Assembly: GCF_900108315.1 (NCBI RefSeq)
Contig: NZ_FNVB01000005.1
Span: 372,001 to 436,000, forward strand
DNA from: Saccharopolyspora kobensis
GTDB lineage: Bacteria > Actinomycetota > Actinomycetes > Mycobacteriales > Pseudonocardiaceae
DNA length: 64,000 nucleotides
Direction: 5' to 3'
Below are positions 1 through 8,123 of the stretch, in pieces. The translations under genes were made by a program, and so were the position numbers. The notes under the pieces are model-generated. The model searched no databases. It saw only the letters and a list, made by a program, of their open reading frames with translations, and had not been told where the DNA came from. How positions within the stretch are numbered: the stretch's first letter is position 1; each line of letters begins with the position of its first letter.

Positions 1-829
1 GACCGGGCCGCAGCCCGACCGGCTCGCCGAGCACCTCGGCGTCGGCCAGCCGCGGCTCGATCGCCGCGCACCGCCGCCGGATGCCCGCGGTCACCTCCGG
101 CCGGGCCCCGAGGTGCCACTCGTGGGATTCGGCCACGCCGCCGAGCACCACGTGGTCGCCGTGCGGCATGAACGCGGCGAACTCGCCCGAGTCGGTCAGC
201 TCGATGAAGTACTCGTCGATGCCGGGATTGCGCACCACGACGCCCTGCCCGCGCACCGGGTGCACGCCGGGGTCGCCGACGAGTTCGCGCGCGCCCAACC
301 CCGTGCAGTTGACCACCGTGCCGGACTCGGCGACCGCGTCGGCCAGCGACGGGACCGGGCTGATCTGCAGGTCTCCCCCGGCGCGCTGGAACCGGGCGAC
401 CAGGTGGTCGAGGTAGCGCGGCATGTCGATCAGCGGCACGGTCCCCCAGTAACCGCTGACGAAGCCCTCCGGGAGCTCGTCCGGGGAGCATCGCCGCAGG
501 TCGGGGATCAGCCTGGCTTCGGTCGGGACCGCATCGCCGAGGTCGAAGCGGGCGGCCATCCGACCGCCGGCCAGGTGCACCCCGGAGTCCTCTTCGCGGG
601 CGAGCGCGGTGAACTCGGCGTGCGAGCGGGTCACCCAGTACAGCACCCGTTCGGCGGGCCGGAGCTGCGCCGGTCCCCACATCGCGCCGGCCGCGGCCGA
701 GGTGCTCTCGCGCGGCCGGTCCGCGGTCCGGATCCGCACGGCCCGCCCCGCCTCGGCGAGCACGACGCCGCAGGTCAGCCCCTGCACACCCGCACCGATC
801 ACCAGCACTGGCTCGGTGGCAGCAGTCAT
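1..829 (-). CDS. FAD-dependent D-amino-acid oxidase family protein (3' end outside window)
   Basis: About 276 residues are visible; the C-terminus lies beyond base 1. The protein opens with a dinucleotide-binding fold (VLVIGAGVQGLTCGVVLAEAG, an FAD-type GxGxxG) and then has the AAAGAMWGP segment and a later NCTGLGAREL stretch, both typical of DAO-superfamily flavoenzymes such as D-amino-acid oxidase. Enzymes of this family oxidise D-amino acids or related amines to imines with production of hydrogen peroxide. The ATG at 829 follows the stop of the imine-reductase-like gene by 46 bp on the same strand, so the two may be co-transcribed; an imine-forming oxidase beside an imine reductase is suggestive. 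Substrate unknown. Glycine oxidase (ThiO-like) is an alternative. Confidence 0.8.
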   Translation of the reverse strand, partial: MTAATEPVLVIGAGVQGLTCGVVLAEAGRAVRIRTADRPRESTSAAAGAMWGPAQLRPAERVLYWVTRSHAEFTALAREEDSGVHLAGGRMAARFDLGDAVPTEARLIPDLRRCSPDELPEGFVSGYWGTVPLIDMPRYLDHLVARFQRAGGDLQISPVPSLADAVAESGTVVNCTGLGARELVGDPGVHPVRGQGVVVRNPGIDEYFIELTDSGEFAAFMPHGDHVVLGGVAESHEWHLGARPEVTAGIRRRCAAIEPRLADAEVLGEPVGLRPG

Positions 830-875
830 CTTCGGAACGCTATCAGCGATGGCCCGGATCCGACGGCCGCGAACC

Positions 876-1757
876 TCACGCGGGCTTCTTCAGCACCTCC
901 GTCAGCGCGGAGATGCTGTGCTCGCCGTGGCCGGCCGCGACGGCCCGTTCCAGCAGTTCGCGGAACGGCTCGTGCCAGGCCACGTCGATGTTGGCCTCCC
1001 GGCCCAGTTCCTCGTCGTGGGCCGCTCCGGCGAGGAACAGGTTCACCGACGACGCCGCGTCGTCGTACCGGCCGCTGTCGATCTCGGCGGCGAACACGGG
1101 CAGCACGGAGTTGATCATCTCGAACCACTTGACGCTGAACCGCACCATCGACGCGACCTCGAGCCCGCGCGCCTGCAACGCCGCCGCACCCTGGAAGAAC
1201 CCGACCAGCGCGGGGAGCAGGGTGCCGCCCACCGCCATCTCGTACAAGGCCGCGAGGTCCGCGTCGGCACCGAGGTAGACGGTGTCACCGCCCATGACCC
1301 GCAGCACCGCCTCGTACTCGTCGAAGACGCTCCGGTCACCGCCGTAGTAGAGCAGGGTGTCGGCCGCGCCCACGGCGGACGGCACGTTCTTGATCGCCCC
1401 GTCCAGGTAGCGGGCTCCGCGCCCGGTCGCCCACTCCGCCGTCCGGCGCGCGCCCGACGGCGAACCGCTGTTCAGCGGGACCAGGGCACGTCCGGCCAGC
1501 TCAGCGGCGGCGGGCTCCAGGGCTTCGACGGTGTTCTCGTACGTGGTCAGGCAGGTGATCACCAGCGGACTCGCCGCCACCGCCTCCACCACCGAAGCCG
1601 CCTGCACGGCGCCCTTGGCCACCAGCGGCTCGGCCTTCGACGCCGTCCGGTTCCAGACGGTCGTCGGATGCCCGGCATCGAGGAATGCTCCGGCCAGCGC
1701 ACTGCCCATCGAGCCGAGGCCGAGGACGGTCACGGGCGTGCGGGATTGCTCAACCAT
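876..1757 (-). CDS. NADP-dependent imine reductase-like / 3-hydroxyisobutyrate dehydrogenase-superfamily oxidoreductase
   Basis: 293 aa. The N-terminus is a Rossmann fold with GLGSMGSA at residues 13-20 and VWNRT at 34-38, the NADP-selective pattern of bacterial imine reductases. The C-terminal half is the helical dimerisation domain of the 6-phosphogluconate / hydroxyisobutyrate dehydrogenase superfamily. Where imine reductases carry the catalytic Asp or Tyr, this protein has LAALYEMA (Tyr172, Glu173). The start is the ATG at 1757; the frame stays open further upstream, but that part would cover the divergent promoter and regulator. The gene is divergent from an HxlR regulator, which probably controls it, and is followed by the amino-acid oxidase gene. 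Imine reductase is inferred from overall resemblance; a generic beta-hydroxyacid dehydrogenase remains possible. Confidence 0.8.
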   Translation of the reverse strand: MVEQSRTPVTVLGLGSMGSALAGAFLDAGHPTTVWNRTASKAEPLVAKGAVQAASVVEAVAASPLVITCLTTYENTVEALEPAAAELAGRALVPLNSGSPSGARRTAEWATGRGARYLDGAIKNVPSAVGAADTLLYYGGDRSVFDEYEAVLRVMGGDTVYLGADADLAALYEMAVGGTLLPALVGFFQGAAALQARGLEVASMVRFSVKWFEMINSVLPVFAAEIDSGRYDDAASSVNLFLAGAAHDEELGREANIDVAWHEPFRELLERAVAAGHGEHSISALTEVLKKPA

Positions 1758-1861
1758 GCGCTTCTGCTCCTGAATCAAGGATGGAATGGGCCTTCGCAGC
1801 CGGTTCGCGACTTCGGCGCGGCGCCTGCACCAATCCTGCGCAGGAACGAAATTCGGCACAA

Positions 1862-1895
1862 GTACCGACATTCTTGTTCGGTACCGACATTTCTG
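1862..1895. promoter_or_regulatory. Direct-repeat candidate operator between imine reductase and HxlR genes
   Basis: Two 15-bp near-identical direct repeats, GTACCGACATTCTTG (1862-1876) and GTACCGACATTTCTG (1881-1895), lie 19 bp apart in the divergent intergenic region. Each contains GTAC, a core often found in HxlR-type binding sites. A TAGCAT hexamer (about 1916-1921) could be the -10 of the regulator. HxlR-family repressors usually autoregulate and control the divergent gene, so this is the obvious site. Inference only. Confidence 0.5.
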
Positions 1896-1956
1896 TCCGT
1901 GCCGGTGGGGACGCCTAGCATGGGATTCAGGAGGGCACCGGCGGCTGGGAGCACTG

Positions 1957-2286
1957 TTGACGAAGCGGAAGTACACCTGCGGGTTCGACGCGGCGATCGC
2001 CGTGATGGGCGGGAAGTGGCGAGGCCTGATCCTCTTCTTCCTCGGTGATGGGCCGCTGCGCTTCGGCGAGCTGCGCCGGGCGGTGGCGGGCATCAGCGAG
2101 CGGATGCTGATCCTGCAGCTGCGCGAGCTGGAGGCCAGCGGCCTCGTCCACCGCGAGGTCTACCAGCAGGTCCCGCCGAAGGTGGAGTACTCGCTGACCG
2201 AATTCGGCCGTTCCCTGCGCACCGCTCTGATGCCGCTCGGCGAATGGGGCGAGGAGCACATCGAGCGGTTGGAGAAACTGCCGTGA
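1957..2286 (+). CDS. HxlR-family winged-helix transcriptional regulator
   Basis: 109 aa with the TTG start at 1957, preceded by GGGA about 7 bp upstream. This gives the usual family length (about 110 aa) and the usual N-terminus with an early Cys (TKRKYTCGFDAAIAVMGGKW). The winged HTH follows: LRFGELRRAVAGISERML, then LRELEASGLVHREVY and VEYSLTEFGRSL. HxlR proteins are thiol- or electrophile-responsive DNA-binding dimers that often control an adjacent oxidoreductase. The frame is open further upstream, but an earlier start would run through the operator region. The stop codon overlaps the left arm of a strong palindrome. It probably represses the divergent imine-reductase-like gene through the direct repeats at 1862-1895. 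Confidence 0.88.
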   Translation: MTKRKYTCGFDAAIAVMGGKWRGLILFFLGDGPLRFGELRRAVAGISERMLILQLRELEASGLVHREVYQQVPPKVEYSLTEFGRSLRTALMPLGEWGEEHIERLEKLP

Positions 2287-2322
2287 GCGCTTTGGGGTGC
2301 CATGGCGCCCCAAAGCGCTCAC
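2283..2322. terminator. Bidirectional terminator, member of a dispersed GTGAGCGCTTTGGGG palindrome family
   Basis: Perfect 15-bp inverted arms GTGAGCGCTTTGGGG (2283-2297) and its complement (2308-2322) with a 10-nt loop. It sits exactly between the convergent HxlR gene (ends 2286) and hydrolase gene (ends 2330). Closely related palindromes occur at 15781-15828 and 60148-60199, also next to gene 3' ends. Confidence 0.8.
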
Positions 2323-2329
2323 GACCACC

Positions 2330-3073
2330 TCACCCCAGGAACTCCTGGATCGCCGCCAGCCAGTCATCGGGGTTCTGCACACCGATGAGGTGCCCGGACT
2401 CGACCTCGACGAGCTTCGCGCCGGGGATCGCGCTCGCCAGTCCGCGCGAGTGGTGCGGCGGCACCAGCGTGTCCTGAGCGGTCGCGACGACCAGCGTCGG
2501 CACGGTGATCCCGGCCAGATCGGCGCGGACGTCGATGGTGCGCAGCAGATCGATGTGGTCGCGGGTGCCGACCGGCACCCCCTCCGCCGTCCCGCGCAGC
2601 ACCGCGTCCAGGTCATCGATCGAGTTCAGCGCCTCCGGCCCGAAGCAGTTCAGCACCAGGAACGCCGCGAGCGCCTCCGGGGTGTCGAGGAGGTGCTGCC
2701 AGACGTCGAGGTTGAGGCGGAGGTGCTTGTCGATGTGGGCGAGCCCGGCCGTGAGCACCAGCGCGGTGACGCGCTCCGGATACCGCGCCGCCGCGCGGAC
2801 TGCCACCGCCGCTCCGGTCGAATAGCCGAGCACCGCAAAGGTTTCCACGCCCGAATCGACCGCGGTCGCGACGATGTCGTCGACCAACCGGTCCAGCTCC
2901 AACGGCTGCTCGGCCTTCGGCGTCGCACCCGACCCCGGGTAGTCCGGCGCGATCACCGTGCGCTTCTCCGCGAGTTCGGCGATGAACGGGAAGTTGGCCG
3001 CGGCCGACCCGCCCGCACCGTGCGCCAGCAACAACCCCGGCCCGGACCCGCGCACCTCAAACGACAGCGACAT
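2330..3073 (-). CDS. Alpha/beta hydrolase
   Basis: 247 aa alpha/beta-hydrolase fold. Visible elements are LLLAHGAGGS (oxyanion-hole loop), the nucleophile elbow GYSTGA (G-x-S-x-G), a late acidic residue in VVATAQDTLVPP, and the terminal histidine in VESGHLIG, together a full Ser-Asp-His triad. The ATG at 3073 is chosen because it is preceded by a good ribosome binding site (GGAAGGAA). It lies inside the last codons of the MFS gene, so the two are probably translationally coupled. Substrate unknown; co-occurrence with an efflux pump and a MerR regulator suggests a detoxification or ester-cleavage role. Confidence 0.85.
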   Translation of the reverse strand: MSLSFEVRGSGPGLLLAHGAGGSAAANFPFIAELAEKRTVIAPDYPGSGATPKAEQPLELDRLVDDIVATAVDSGVETFAVLGYSTGAAVAVRAAARYPERVTALVLTAGLAHIDKHLRLNLDVWQHLLDTPEALAAFLVLNCFGPEALNSIDDLDAVLRGTAEGVPVGTRDHIDLLRTIDVRADLAGITVPTLVVATAQDTLVPPHHSRGLASAIPGAKLVEVESGHLIGVQNPDDWLAAIQEFLG

Positions 3074-4232
3074 CAGTTCTTCCTTCCACTCCAGCACTTC
3101 TCCGCGCGGCGGTCACCGCCCAAGCCGCGACCGCGGCGAAGATCCCGATTCCGATCAACCAGTGCGGTGCCGCCCCGCCGTCGAGCACCCGGCCCCCGAT
3201 CCACGCGCCTCCCGCGTTGCCGAGGTTGAACGCCGAGGTGTTCACCGCGACCGTCAAGGTCGGTGCCGCGGCAGCGGCAGCGAAAGCCCGGCTCTGCAGC
3301 GCCGGGATGAGCGCGCAGCTCACCGCGCCGAGCACGAGGACGCCCACCGCCGCCGCACCGGCGTACTGCACGACCAGCGCGAAAACGCCCAGTACGACGG
3401 CCATTCCGGCGAGCAGCCCGCGGACCGAACCCCACGGCCACCGGTCGGCCAACCGGCCGCCGATCGCATTGCCGACCAGGCCGCCGATGCCGAACGCCAT
3501 CAGCAACCACGCCACGGCCCCGGTGGCGAACCCGGACACCTCGGTGAGGATGGTGGCGATGTAGGTGTAGGGCGTGAACAGCGCGATCTGCGCGAGCACG
3601 GTGACCGCGACGACCACGAGCACCTCGCGGTCTGCCAGCGCCCCGATCTCCGCGCGCACCGACTGCGGGCCCACTGCGCTCGACCGCGGAACCGCGACGA
3701 CGATGAGCCCGGCGGCGACCGCGCTCGCCCCCGCAACCGCCCAGAACGTGGCCCGCCAGCCCAGCTCGTGGCCGATGAAGGTGCCCAGCGGGGCACCGAG
3801 CACGGTCGCCAGGTTCAGCCCGGCGCTGACCACCGCGATCGCCCAGCCGCGCCGCTCCGCGCCCACGACCGACACGGCCTGCACCAGACCGACCGCGAAG
3901 AAGGTCGAGTGCACCAACGCCGCGAGGACGCGAGCGATCAGCACCAGCCCGAATGAACCCGCGAGCGCGGCCAGCACGTTGCCCGCGGCGAAGACCGCGA
4001 TCATGCCGATGAGCAGCGCTTTCCGCGGAATTCGCGTGGTCAGCGCGGTGACCACCGGGCCGGCGAAGGCGACCGTGAGCGCGTAACCGGTGACGAGCAG
4101 GCCCGTCGTCCCGACCGAGACCCGGAGATCGCCCGCGATGTCGGGCAGCACCCCGAGCACCGCGTACTCAGCGGACCCGATGGCGAACACGCAGGCCAGC
4201 AGCGCCGCCAGGGTCCCACCACTGCTTCTCAT
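3057..4232 (-). CDS. MFS transporter, DHA1 drug-efflux-type
   Basis: 391 aa, about 12 hydrophobic segments. Features of the DHA1 (AraJ/Cml-like) group are visible: FAIGSAEYAVLGVLPDIA in TM1, the TGLLVTGYALTVAFAGP motif, and the basic loop after TM2 (TTRIPRKALL). Such proteins are proton-driven exporters of drugs or sugars in the plasma membrane. The ATG at 4232 is preferred over the in-frame start at 4271, which would overlap the divergent MerR gene. Its last 17 bases overlap the downstream hydrolase. The 26-bp gap to the divergent MerR gene holds two CTGAC half-sites, compatible with MerR control. Confidence 0.85.
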   Translation of the reverse strand: MRSSGGTLAALLACVFAIGSAEYAVLGVLPDIAGDLRVSVGTTGLLVTGYALTVAFAGPVVTALTTRIPRKALLIGMIAVFAAGNVLAALAGSFGLVLIARVLAALVHSTFFAVGLVQAVSVVGAERRGWAIAVVSAGLNLATVLGAPLGTFIGHELGWRATFWAVAGASAVAAGLIVVAVPRSSAVGPQSVRAEIGALADREVLVVVAVTVLAQIALFTPYTYIATILTEVSGFATGAVAWLLMAFGIGGLVGNAIGGRLADRWPWGSVRGLLAGMAVVLGVFALVVQYAGAAAVGVLVLGAVSCALIPALQSRAFAAAAAAPTLTVAVNTSAFNLGNAGGAWIGGRVLDGGAAPHWLIGIGIFAAVAAWAVTAARRSAGVEGRTDVAVV

Positions 4233-4258
4233 GCGGCTGACGCTAAAGTCTGACACCG

Positions 4259-4642
4259 ATGGCAGAGTCAACTTCGCGTGAGCCGGATCTCATGAAGATC
4301 GGCGAGCTGTCCCGCCGGACCGGGGTCAGCCAGCGCCTCCTGCGCTACTACGAGCAGCAGGGCCTGCTCACCTCGCAGCGAGCGCCGAGCGGCTACCGCT
4401 ACTACCCGGCGGAGGCGATCACGGTCGTCGCCCAGATCCGCAACCTGCTGGCGGCGGGCCTGAACACGGAAACGATCCGCACGGTCCTGCCCTGCGCGCG
4501 CGGCGAGCTCCCGGTCCTCGAACCGTGCCCGAACCTCCTGGCCACCCTCCGCACCGAGCTGTCGGCGATCGACGACCGCCTGAGCTGCCTCCAGCAGACC
4601 CGAAAAGCCCTCGCCACCTACCTCGCGGCCACCGAAGCCTGA
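4259..4642 (+). CDS. MerR-family transcriptional regulator
   Basis: 127 aa. The N-terminal winged HTH is clear: MKIGELSRRTGVSQRLLRYY, then the wing SGYRYYPAEAI, followed by a long dimerisation helix (LRTELSAIDDRLSCLQQTRKAL). Two cysteines in the middle (PCARGELPVLEPCP) could sense metals or thiol stress. The ATG at 4259 is used, though the second ATG at 4292 gives the canonical family N-terminus. It is divergent from the MFS-hydrolase operon with only 26 bp between; MerR proteins typically twist such compact promoters to activate them, so it is likely the efflux-operon switch. Confidence 0.88.
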   Translation: MAESTSREPDLMKIGELSRRTGVSQRLLRYYEQQGLLTSQRAPSGYRYYPAEAITVVAQIRNLLAAGLNTETIRTVLPCARGELPVLEPCPNLLATLRTELSAIDDRLSCLQQTRKALATYLAATEA

Positions 4643-4711
4643 TCAGGCATCAGCTCGCTGCTGTCGAGCCTGGCCGAGTGCGCCATCGATGGAGCCGGAG
4701 ACGGACGCTCC

Positions 4712-5350
4712 TCACCGGGCATGCATCGCGTGGGCGGTCTGGAACAGCTGCACGGTTTCCGCCTCGGTAAACCCGTCGATCCCGGGCAGCAGCAGGTAGG
4801 GCACGTCGGTGCGCAGATAGGGCCTCGGGCCGATGAGCAACGTCCTCGGCGAATGGCTCGCATTGACTCTTGCATGACCCTGCGCGCTCAACGGCATGAC
4901 AGCGCACATGCCGCTCAGATCGTTCTTCGTGAAGATCCGCCGATACTCGGGCGCTTCCAGGTCGCTCCAGGGAACCGGCCCGATTCCCCGCAGGCAGACA
5001 CCGCGCGGGTCGAGCACCACCGGCTGCGTCTCGGCGTGCAGCCGGAAACGGTGCGCGCTGCCGAGCACGGCGAGCGCACCGGCGGCGACGAACCCCACGA
5101 ACGCGAAGAGCCCCCCGACAGGAATCAGCAGGGCCCAGACGGCGACATCGCGCAGCAGAAGTCCGAGAACCGCGGAGAGGACGCCGAGCCCGCCGATGAC
5201 CAGGAAGACGATGAGCGAGATCCTGCGCCGCTTCTGCCAGCGCAGAAACGGATCGGATGCCCGGCCGGTCAGAGAGATGCTCCCGTGTTCGCGCATGTGC
5301 TGCAGCGCGCGTGATGGAACTTGCCGGGTGGCGGCCAAGGGATCGGTCAT
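4712..5350 (-). CDS. Two-helix membrane protein with PH-like cytoplasmic domain, unknown function
   Basis: 212 aa. Residues about 45-95 contain two strongly hydrophobic segments (ISLIVFLVIGGLGVLSAVLG and ALLIPVGGLFAFVGFVAAG). The C-terminal part resembles the small beta-rich PH-like domains that follow such hairpins in actinobacterial proteins: VVLDPRGVCLRGIGPVPWSD, ending in a helix. The gene at 6568-7149 has the same layout and a similar VGLVLSRDGIAETSRG...LAWNEIEQ block, so the two may be distant paralogs. No enzyme motif is visible. Confidence 0.6.
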   Translation of the reverse strand: MTDPLAATRQVPSRALQHMREHGSISLTGRASDPFLRWQKRRRISLIVFLVIGGLGVLSAVLGLLLRDVAVWALLIPVGGLFAFVGFVAAGALAVLGSAHRFRLHAETQPVVLDPRGVCLRGIGPVPWSDLEAPEYRRIFTKNDLSGMCAVMPLSAQGHARVNASHSPRTLLIGPRPYLRTDVPYLLLPGIDGFTEAETVQLFQTAHAMHAR

Positions 5351-5570
5351 CGCGCACCTGCGGTGAGGAGAGAGCCGAACATCGCCGGGTGTCGCGGCTC
5401 GCCGAGATCCCTGTCCATGCAGGTCAGCTTATCCCAGGCAGCGGGGCATGACGGGCGATTCACCTCGTTCCAGCGCGAAACGACCACACATGTCGAGCAC
5501 TCGGATTCCTTCAACTTCCTGCGAGAAAACCGTTGGCCCTCGCGGGTCCGCGGGTGGCACAGTCCGGAAG

Positions 5571-6137
5571 ATGTTGCCGCAGCGTCAGGTTCGGGCTCGG
5601 TTCGATCGCCGGACGATCGTCGTGTACCAGGCCTATTCCTCCGGCATCGCTGATCCCGCTCTGCGGGCCAACCGCTTCGTGCCGCCGTTCTCGTTCCACC
5701 GGATGACCTGGATCAAGCCGTCGTTCCGGTGGCTCATGCACCGCAGCAACTGCGCGCAGAAGCGCGGCCAGGAACGCATCCTCGCCGTGCGGATCACGCG
5801 GGAGGGCTGGGAAGAAGCGCTCTCCCAAGCGGTTCTGACCACGTCCGACCCGCGAGCTGTCGCCCGAGCCGCGGTCCACGTCCAGTGGGATCCGGAGCGG
5901 TCGCTGCGCGGCGCCGCGCTCAACCACTACAGCATCCAGGTGGGCATCGGCCGCGATTTGATCACCAGGTTCGCCGAGGAGTGGATCGTCGACCTGACCG
6001 ACCTCACGTCGCGAACGCGGAAGATCGCGAAGCTGGCCCAGTCCGGCCAGTCCGCCAAGGCCCAACGACTCATGCCTCCGGAACGCGTCTACCCGGTTCC
6101 CGCCCCGATCGCGACACGCCTCGACATCGACGGCTGA
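5571..6137 (+). CDS. DUF4291 family protein
   Basis: 188 aa from the ATG at 5571. The protein matches the DUF4291 pattern well: [20 protein letters not shown] near the N-terminus, [17 protein letters not shown] in the middle, [18 protein letters not shown], and a C-terminal VDLTDLT. This family is widespread in bacteria and also found in fungi; its biochemical role is unknown to me. The frame is open upstream to 5448, but that extension is low-complexity and unlike family members. No ribosome binding site is convincing, so the exact start is uncertain. Confidence 0.8.
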   Translation: MLPQRQVRARFDRRTIVVYQAYSSGIADPALRANRFVPPFSFHRMTWIKPSFRWLMHRSNCAQKRGQERILAVRITREGWEEALSQAVLTTSDPRAVARAAVHVQWDPERSLRGAALNHYSIQVGIGRDLITRFAEEWIVDLTDLTSRTRKIAKLAQSGQSAKAQRLMPPERVYPVPAPIATRLDIDG

Positions 6138-6151
6138 GCAGTAGCGGCGGG

Positions 6152-6340
6152 TCACGCCCGCCGCAGTTCGTCGACCTGCTTCATCAAGTCGGCGAACTCT
6201 CCGCGGGTCACGCCCGTCAGGGTGTGGAGGTCCTGGCTGAACGCGGGATCGAGGTGGTTCTTCGTGGTGACGAGCCCCTGCCGGAGGATGAACATCTCGT
6301 CGGAAGAGACGATGAAGTCACCGTTGTCGTCCTTGTGCAT
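6152..6340 (-). CDS. Small acidic hypothetical protein
   Basis: 62 aa, hydrophilic, with ordinary amino-acid composition (DNGDFIVSSDEMFILRQGL near the start; GEFADLMKQVDELRR at the end). It is convergent with the DUF4291 gene, which ends 15 bp away. No homology is recognised. The balanced composition argues for a real small gene rather than a chance frame, but support is limited. Confidence 0.4.
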   Translation of the reverse strand: MHKDDNGDFIVSSDEMFILRQGLVTTKNHLDPAFSQDLHTLTGVTRGEFADLMKQVDELRRA

Positions 6341-6567
6341 CAGCCATCCCCGTCCTCAGCGGGGATCGGCAGCCATGTGAGCAGGTTGCGTGTCACGCGG
6401 TGAGCCCAGGTCTTCGCCCAGACGATTCCTCGCGCAGTGGCGGGTCACCAGCTCGTCGAGCGGTTCAGGACGCGCGCAGAACTCCTGCAGGGATTCGATC
6501 CGTGCGAAAACCGAGCTCGTGAGGATCGAGTCAGTCGAGCGCGTGCTATCCCGGTAAGGTCGCGGCC
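6341..6567. other. Intergenic region without recognisable gene
   Basis: About 227 bp between two small genes. No open frame with coding character, repeat or RNA signature was recognised. It presumably carries the promoter of the membrane-protein gene starting at 6568. Confidence 0.5.
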
Positions 6568-7149
6568 ATGTCGAAGGCCCCGCTACCTGCTGCGGGCGTA
6601 CGAGAACTGGAAAACGGCCGCAACGTCACCATTCACGCGTCGAACGGGTTCGTCGTCCGCAGGCTGTGTCTGTGCATCGCTGTGGGCTTGCTGCTGCTCG
6701 GCGTCCTCGTGCTCATCGTCATCAGCACGTTGCAGCAGGGCGGGAGCTGGGTGCTTCTGGCGCTCAATCTGCGGGTCTGGGCACTCGTAGCCGGAATCAC
6801 CGGCTGCCTCGTCCTCGGCCCGTGGGTACTTCTCCGGCGCCCGCGCCGAGCCGTGGGTCTCGTTCTCTCCCGGGACGGCATCGCCGAGACGAGTCGCGGT
6901 GTCCTCCTGCCGAACACTCTTCTGGCGTGGAACGAGATCGAGCAGATCGAGTTCGAACGACCCCGCGCGTTGCATCCGCGGATCCTCTCCTTCCGGCTCA
7001 CCGAAGCGGCAGCGCACGAGCGAGGACTCCATCGCCCCCACCAGCGGCTGGTGCAGGTCGAGACCGGCTTCGAGCTCAGCCATCGACGCCTCCATCCGAT
7101 CCTCGTCGCAGCTCATGCCCGCTTCGCCCAGCGCGTGCACCAGCGGTGA
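6568..7149 (+). CDS. Two-helix membrane protein with PH-like domain, unknown function
   Basis: 193 aa. Residues about 32-90 hold two hydrophobic stretches (LCIAVGLLLLGVLVLIVIS and LRVWALVAGITGCLVLGPWV), followed by a basic stop-transfer (LLRRPRR) and a beta-rich cytoplasmic segment (VGLVLSRDGIAETSRGVLLP, then LLAWNEIEQIEF). The layout matches the 212-aa protein at 4712-5350. The conserved W-x-(D/E)-I/L block after the strand pair is typical of PH-like domains. Function unknown. Confidence 0.6.
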   Translation: MSKAPLPAAGVRELENGRNVTIHASNGFVVRRLCLCIAVGLLLLGVLVLIVISTLQQGGSWVLLALNLRVWALVAGITGCLVLGPWVLLRRPRRAVGLVLSRDGIAETSRGVLLPNTLLAWNEIEQIEFERPRALHPRILSFRLTEAAAHERGLHRPHQRLVQVETGFELSHRRLHPILVAAHARFAQRVHQR

Positions 7150-7280
7150 TTCCCGTTGGTGAACTCCCGCTGCCACTGAACCTCGACGACAGCGGTGCGA
7201 TCTGCCGGTAGGTGTTCTCCGCTTCCCAGCTCGGTCGCACGGATCCTGGTGATGCGGCCGGAGAGCGGGCGCCGAAGCGA

Positions 7281-8042
7281 TCACCGAGCGTCGAGCGTGA
7301 CCGAGGACCCGATCGGGAGGGCTTCGACCTCCGCTGCCTGACCAGCGGTGATCATGCCGCGTTCCCGCAGCCGCCCCAACGCCCGCGTGCGCTCGGAAGC
7401 GAGCCCCTTGGCCTTGCGCGGCGGCAGCGCGGCGATCAGGGCATCCGCGCGGGCGAGGTCTGCTGGGCCCGTGACCCGGAAGTCCTGGGCATCCCCGGCG
7501 CGTCGCCCCACCGAGGCCAGGGTGAACGCTCCGAGCACGACGACCGCCGCTGCGGTCGCGGCCCAGACCGGGAGGGAGACCGGGGCGAACCCGAGCACAT
7601 CGACGTCGACGGACGCCATGAGCGGCAGCGCGACGATCCCGGCAACCAGTGTGAACACGACCGCGAACACCTCGGCCCCGGCGCGGAGCCGACCACGCCG
7701 GAGCCACAGCGCCGCCAGGACCGCCAATGCGACCAGGGCGCCCAGGAAGAAGAACGACGAGGTGGAGGCGGCGCCGTCGCCGAAGTCCACCGGCTCCAGC
7801 CACGGCTCGCCCTGGGTCTGGCGGAACCAGCCAGGAGCGAGCACCAGCGAGCCGAGGCCCGCAGGCAGGGCCGCCACCAGCGCCATCGTGTCGGCCGATG
7901 GCCCGGTCCGCCATCGGCGTCCCAGGGCCGCCAGGATCTCCGGATGGGAGCCGAGCACGTGGAGGTCGAGCTCCGAGAGCCGGAACTCCTCGTCCGACAC
8001 CTGCGAGGCCCACGAGTGGGCCCCCGGTCGCTGCACTGCCAT
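7281..8042 (-). CDS. Actinobacterial multi-helix membrane protein, unknown
   Basis: 253 aa. Four or five hydrophobic segments (such as ADTMALVAALPAGLGSLVLA, FFLGALVALAVLAALWL, VFAVVFTLVAGIVALPLM, VWAATAAAVVVLGAFTLA) are followed by a basic, soluble C-terminus of about 70 residues. The first 17 codons lie inside the 131-bp direct repeat whose second copy adjoins ychF. That second copy still encodes a near-identical peptide (MAAERPGAPSWASQV against MAVQRPGAHSWASQV here), so this gene was once directly downstream of ychF. No functional motif recognised. Confidence 0.6.
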   Translation of the reverse strand: MAVQRPGAHSWASQVSDEEFRLSELDLHVLGSHPEILAALGRRWRTGPSADTMALVAALPAGLGSLVLAPGWFRQTQGEPWLEPVDFGDGAASTSSFFFLGALVALAVLAALWLRRGRLRAGAEVFAVVFTLVAGIVALPLMASVDVDVLGFAPVSLPVWAATAAAVVVLGAFTLASVGRRAGDAQDFRVTGPADLARADALIAALPPRKAKGLASERTRALGRLRERGMITAGQAAEVEALPIGSSVTLDAR

Positions 8043-8123
8043 GTCGCTCCCCGATCAAGCTCCTGCGATCGGGTCAGCATCGCACGAACGCGATCACACG
8101 GTGGAGCGGAACTCCACGACGTC
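7993..8123. repeat. Direct repeat copy A of the ychF 3' junction
   Basis: 131 bp that align without gaps to 10951-11081 (offset exactly 2958 bp) with 16 mismatches by eye, about 88% identity. The copy contains the reverse complement of the last codons of ychF (DVVEFR), the intergenic spacer, and the first 17 codons of the membrane-protein gene. It marks the outer edge of the segment carrying the restriction-modification genes. Confidence 0.9.

Noticed and set aside
113-2048. Long plus-strand open frames over the oxidase and reductase genes
   Set aside because: They are Arg/His/Ala-rich shadows of the minus-strand genes with no domain content; typical in GC-rich DNA.
1758-2093. N-terminal extension of the imine-reductase-like protein to 2093
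   Set aside because: It would cover the divergent promoter and the HxlR gene, and the extra residues look non-coding; the ATG at 1757 gives a normal family N-terminus.
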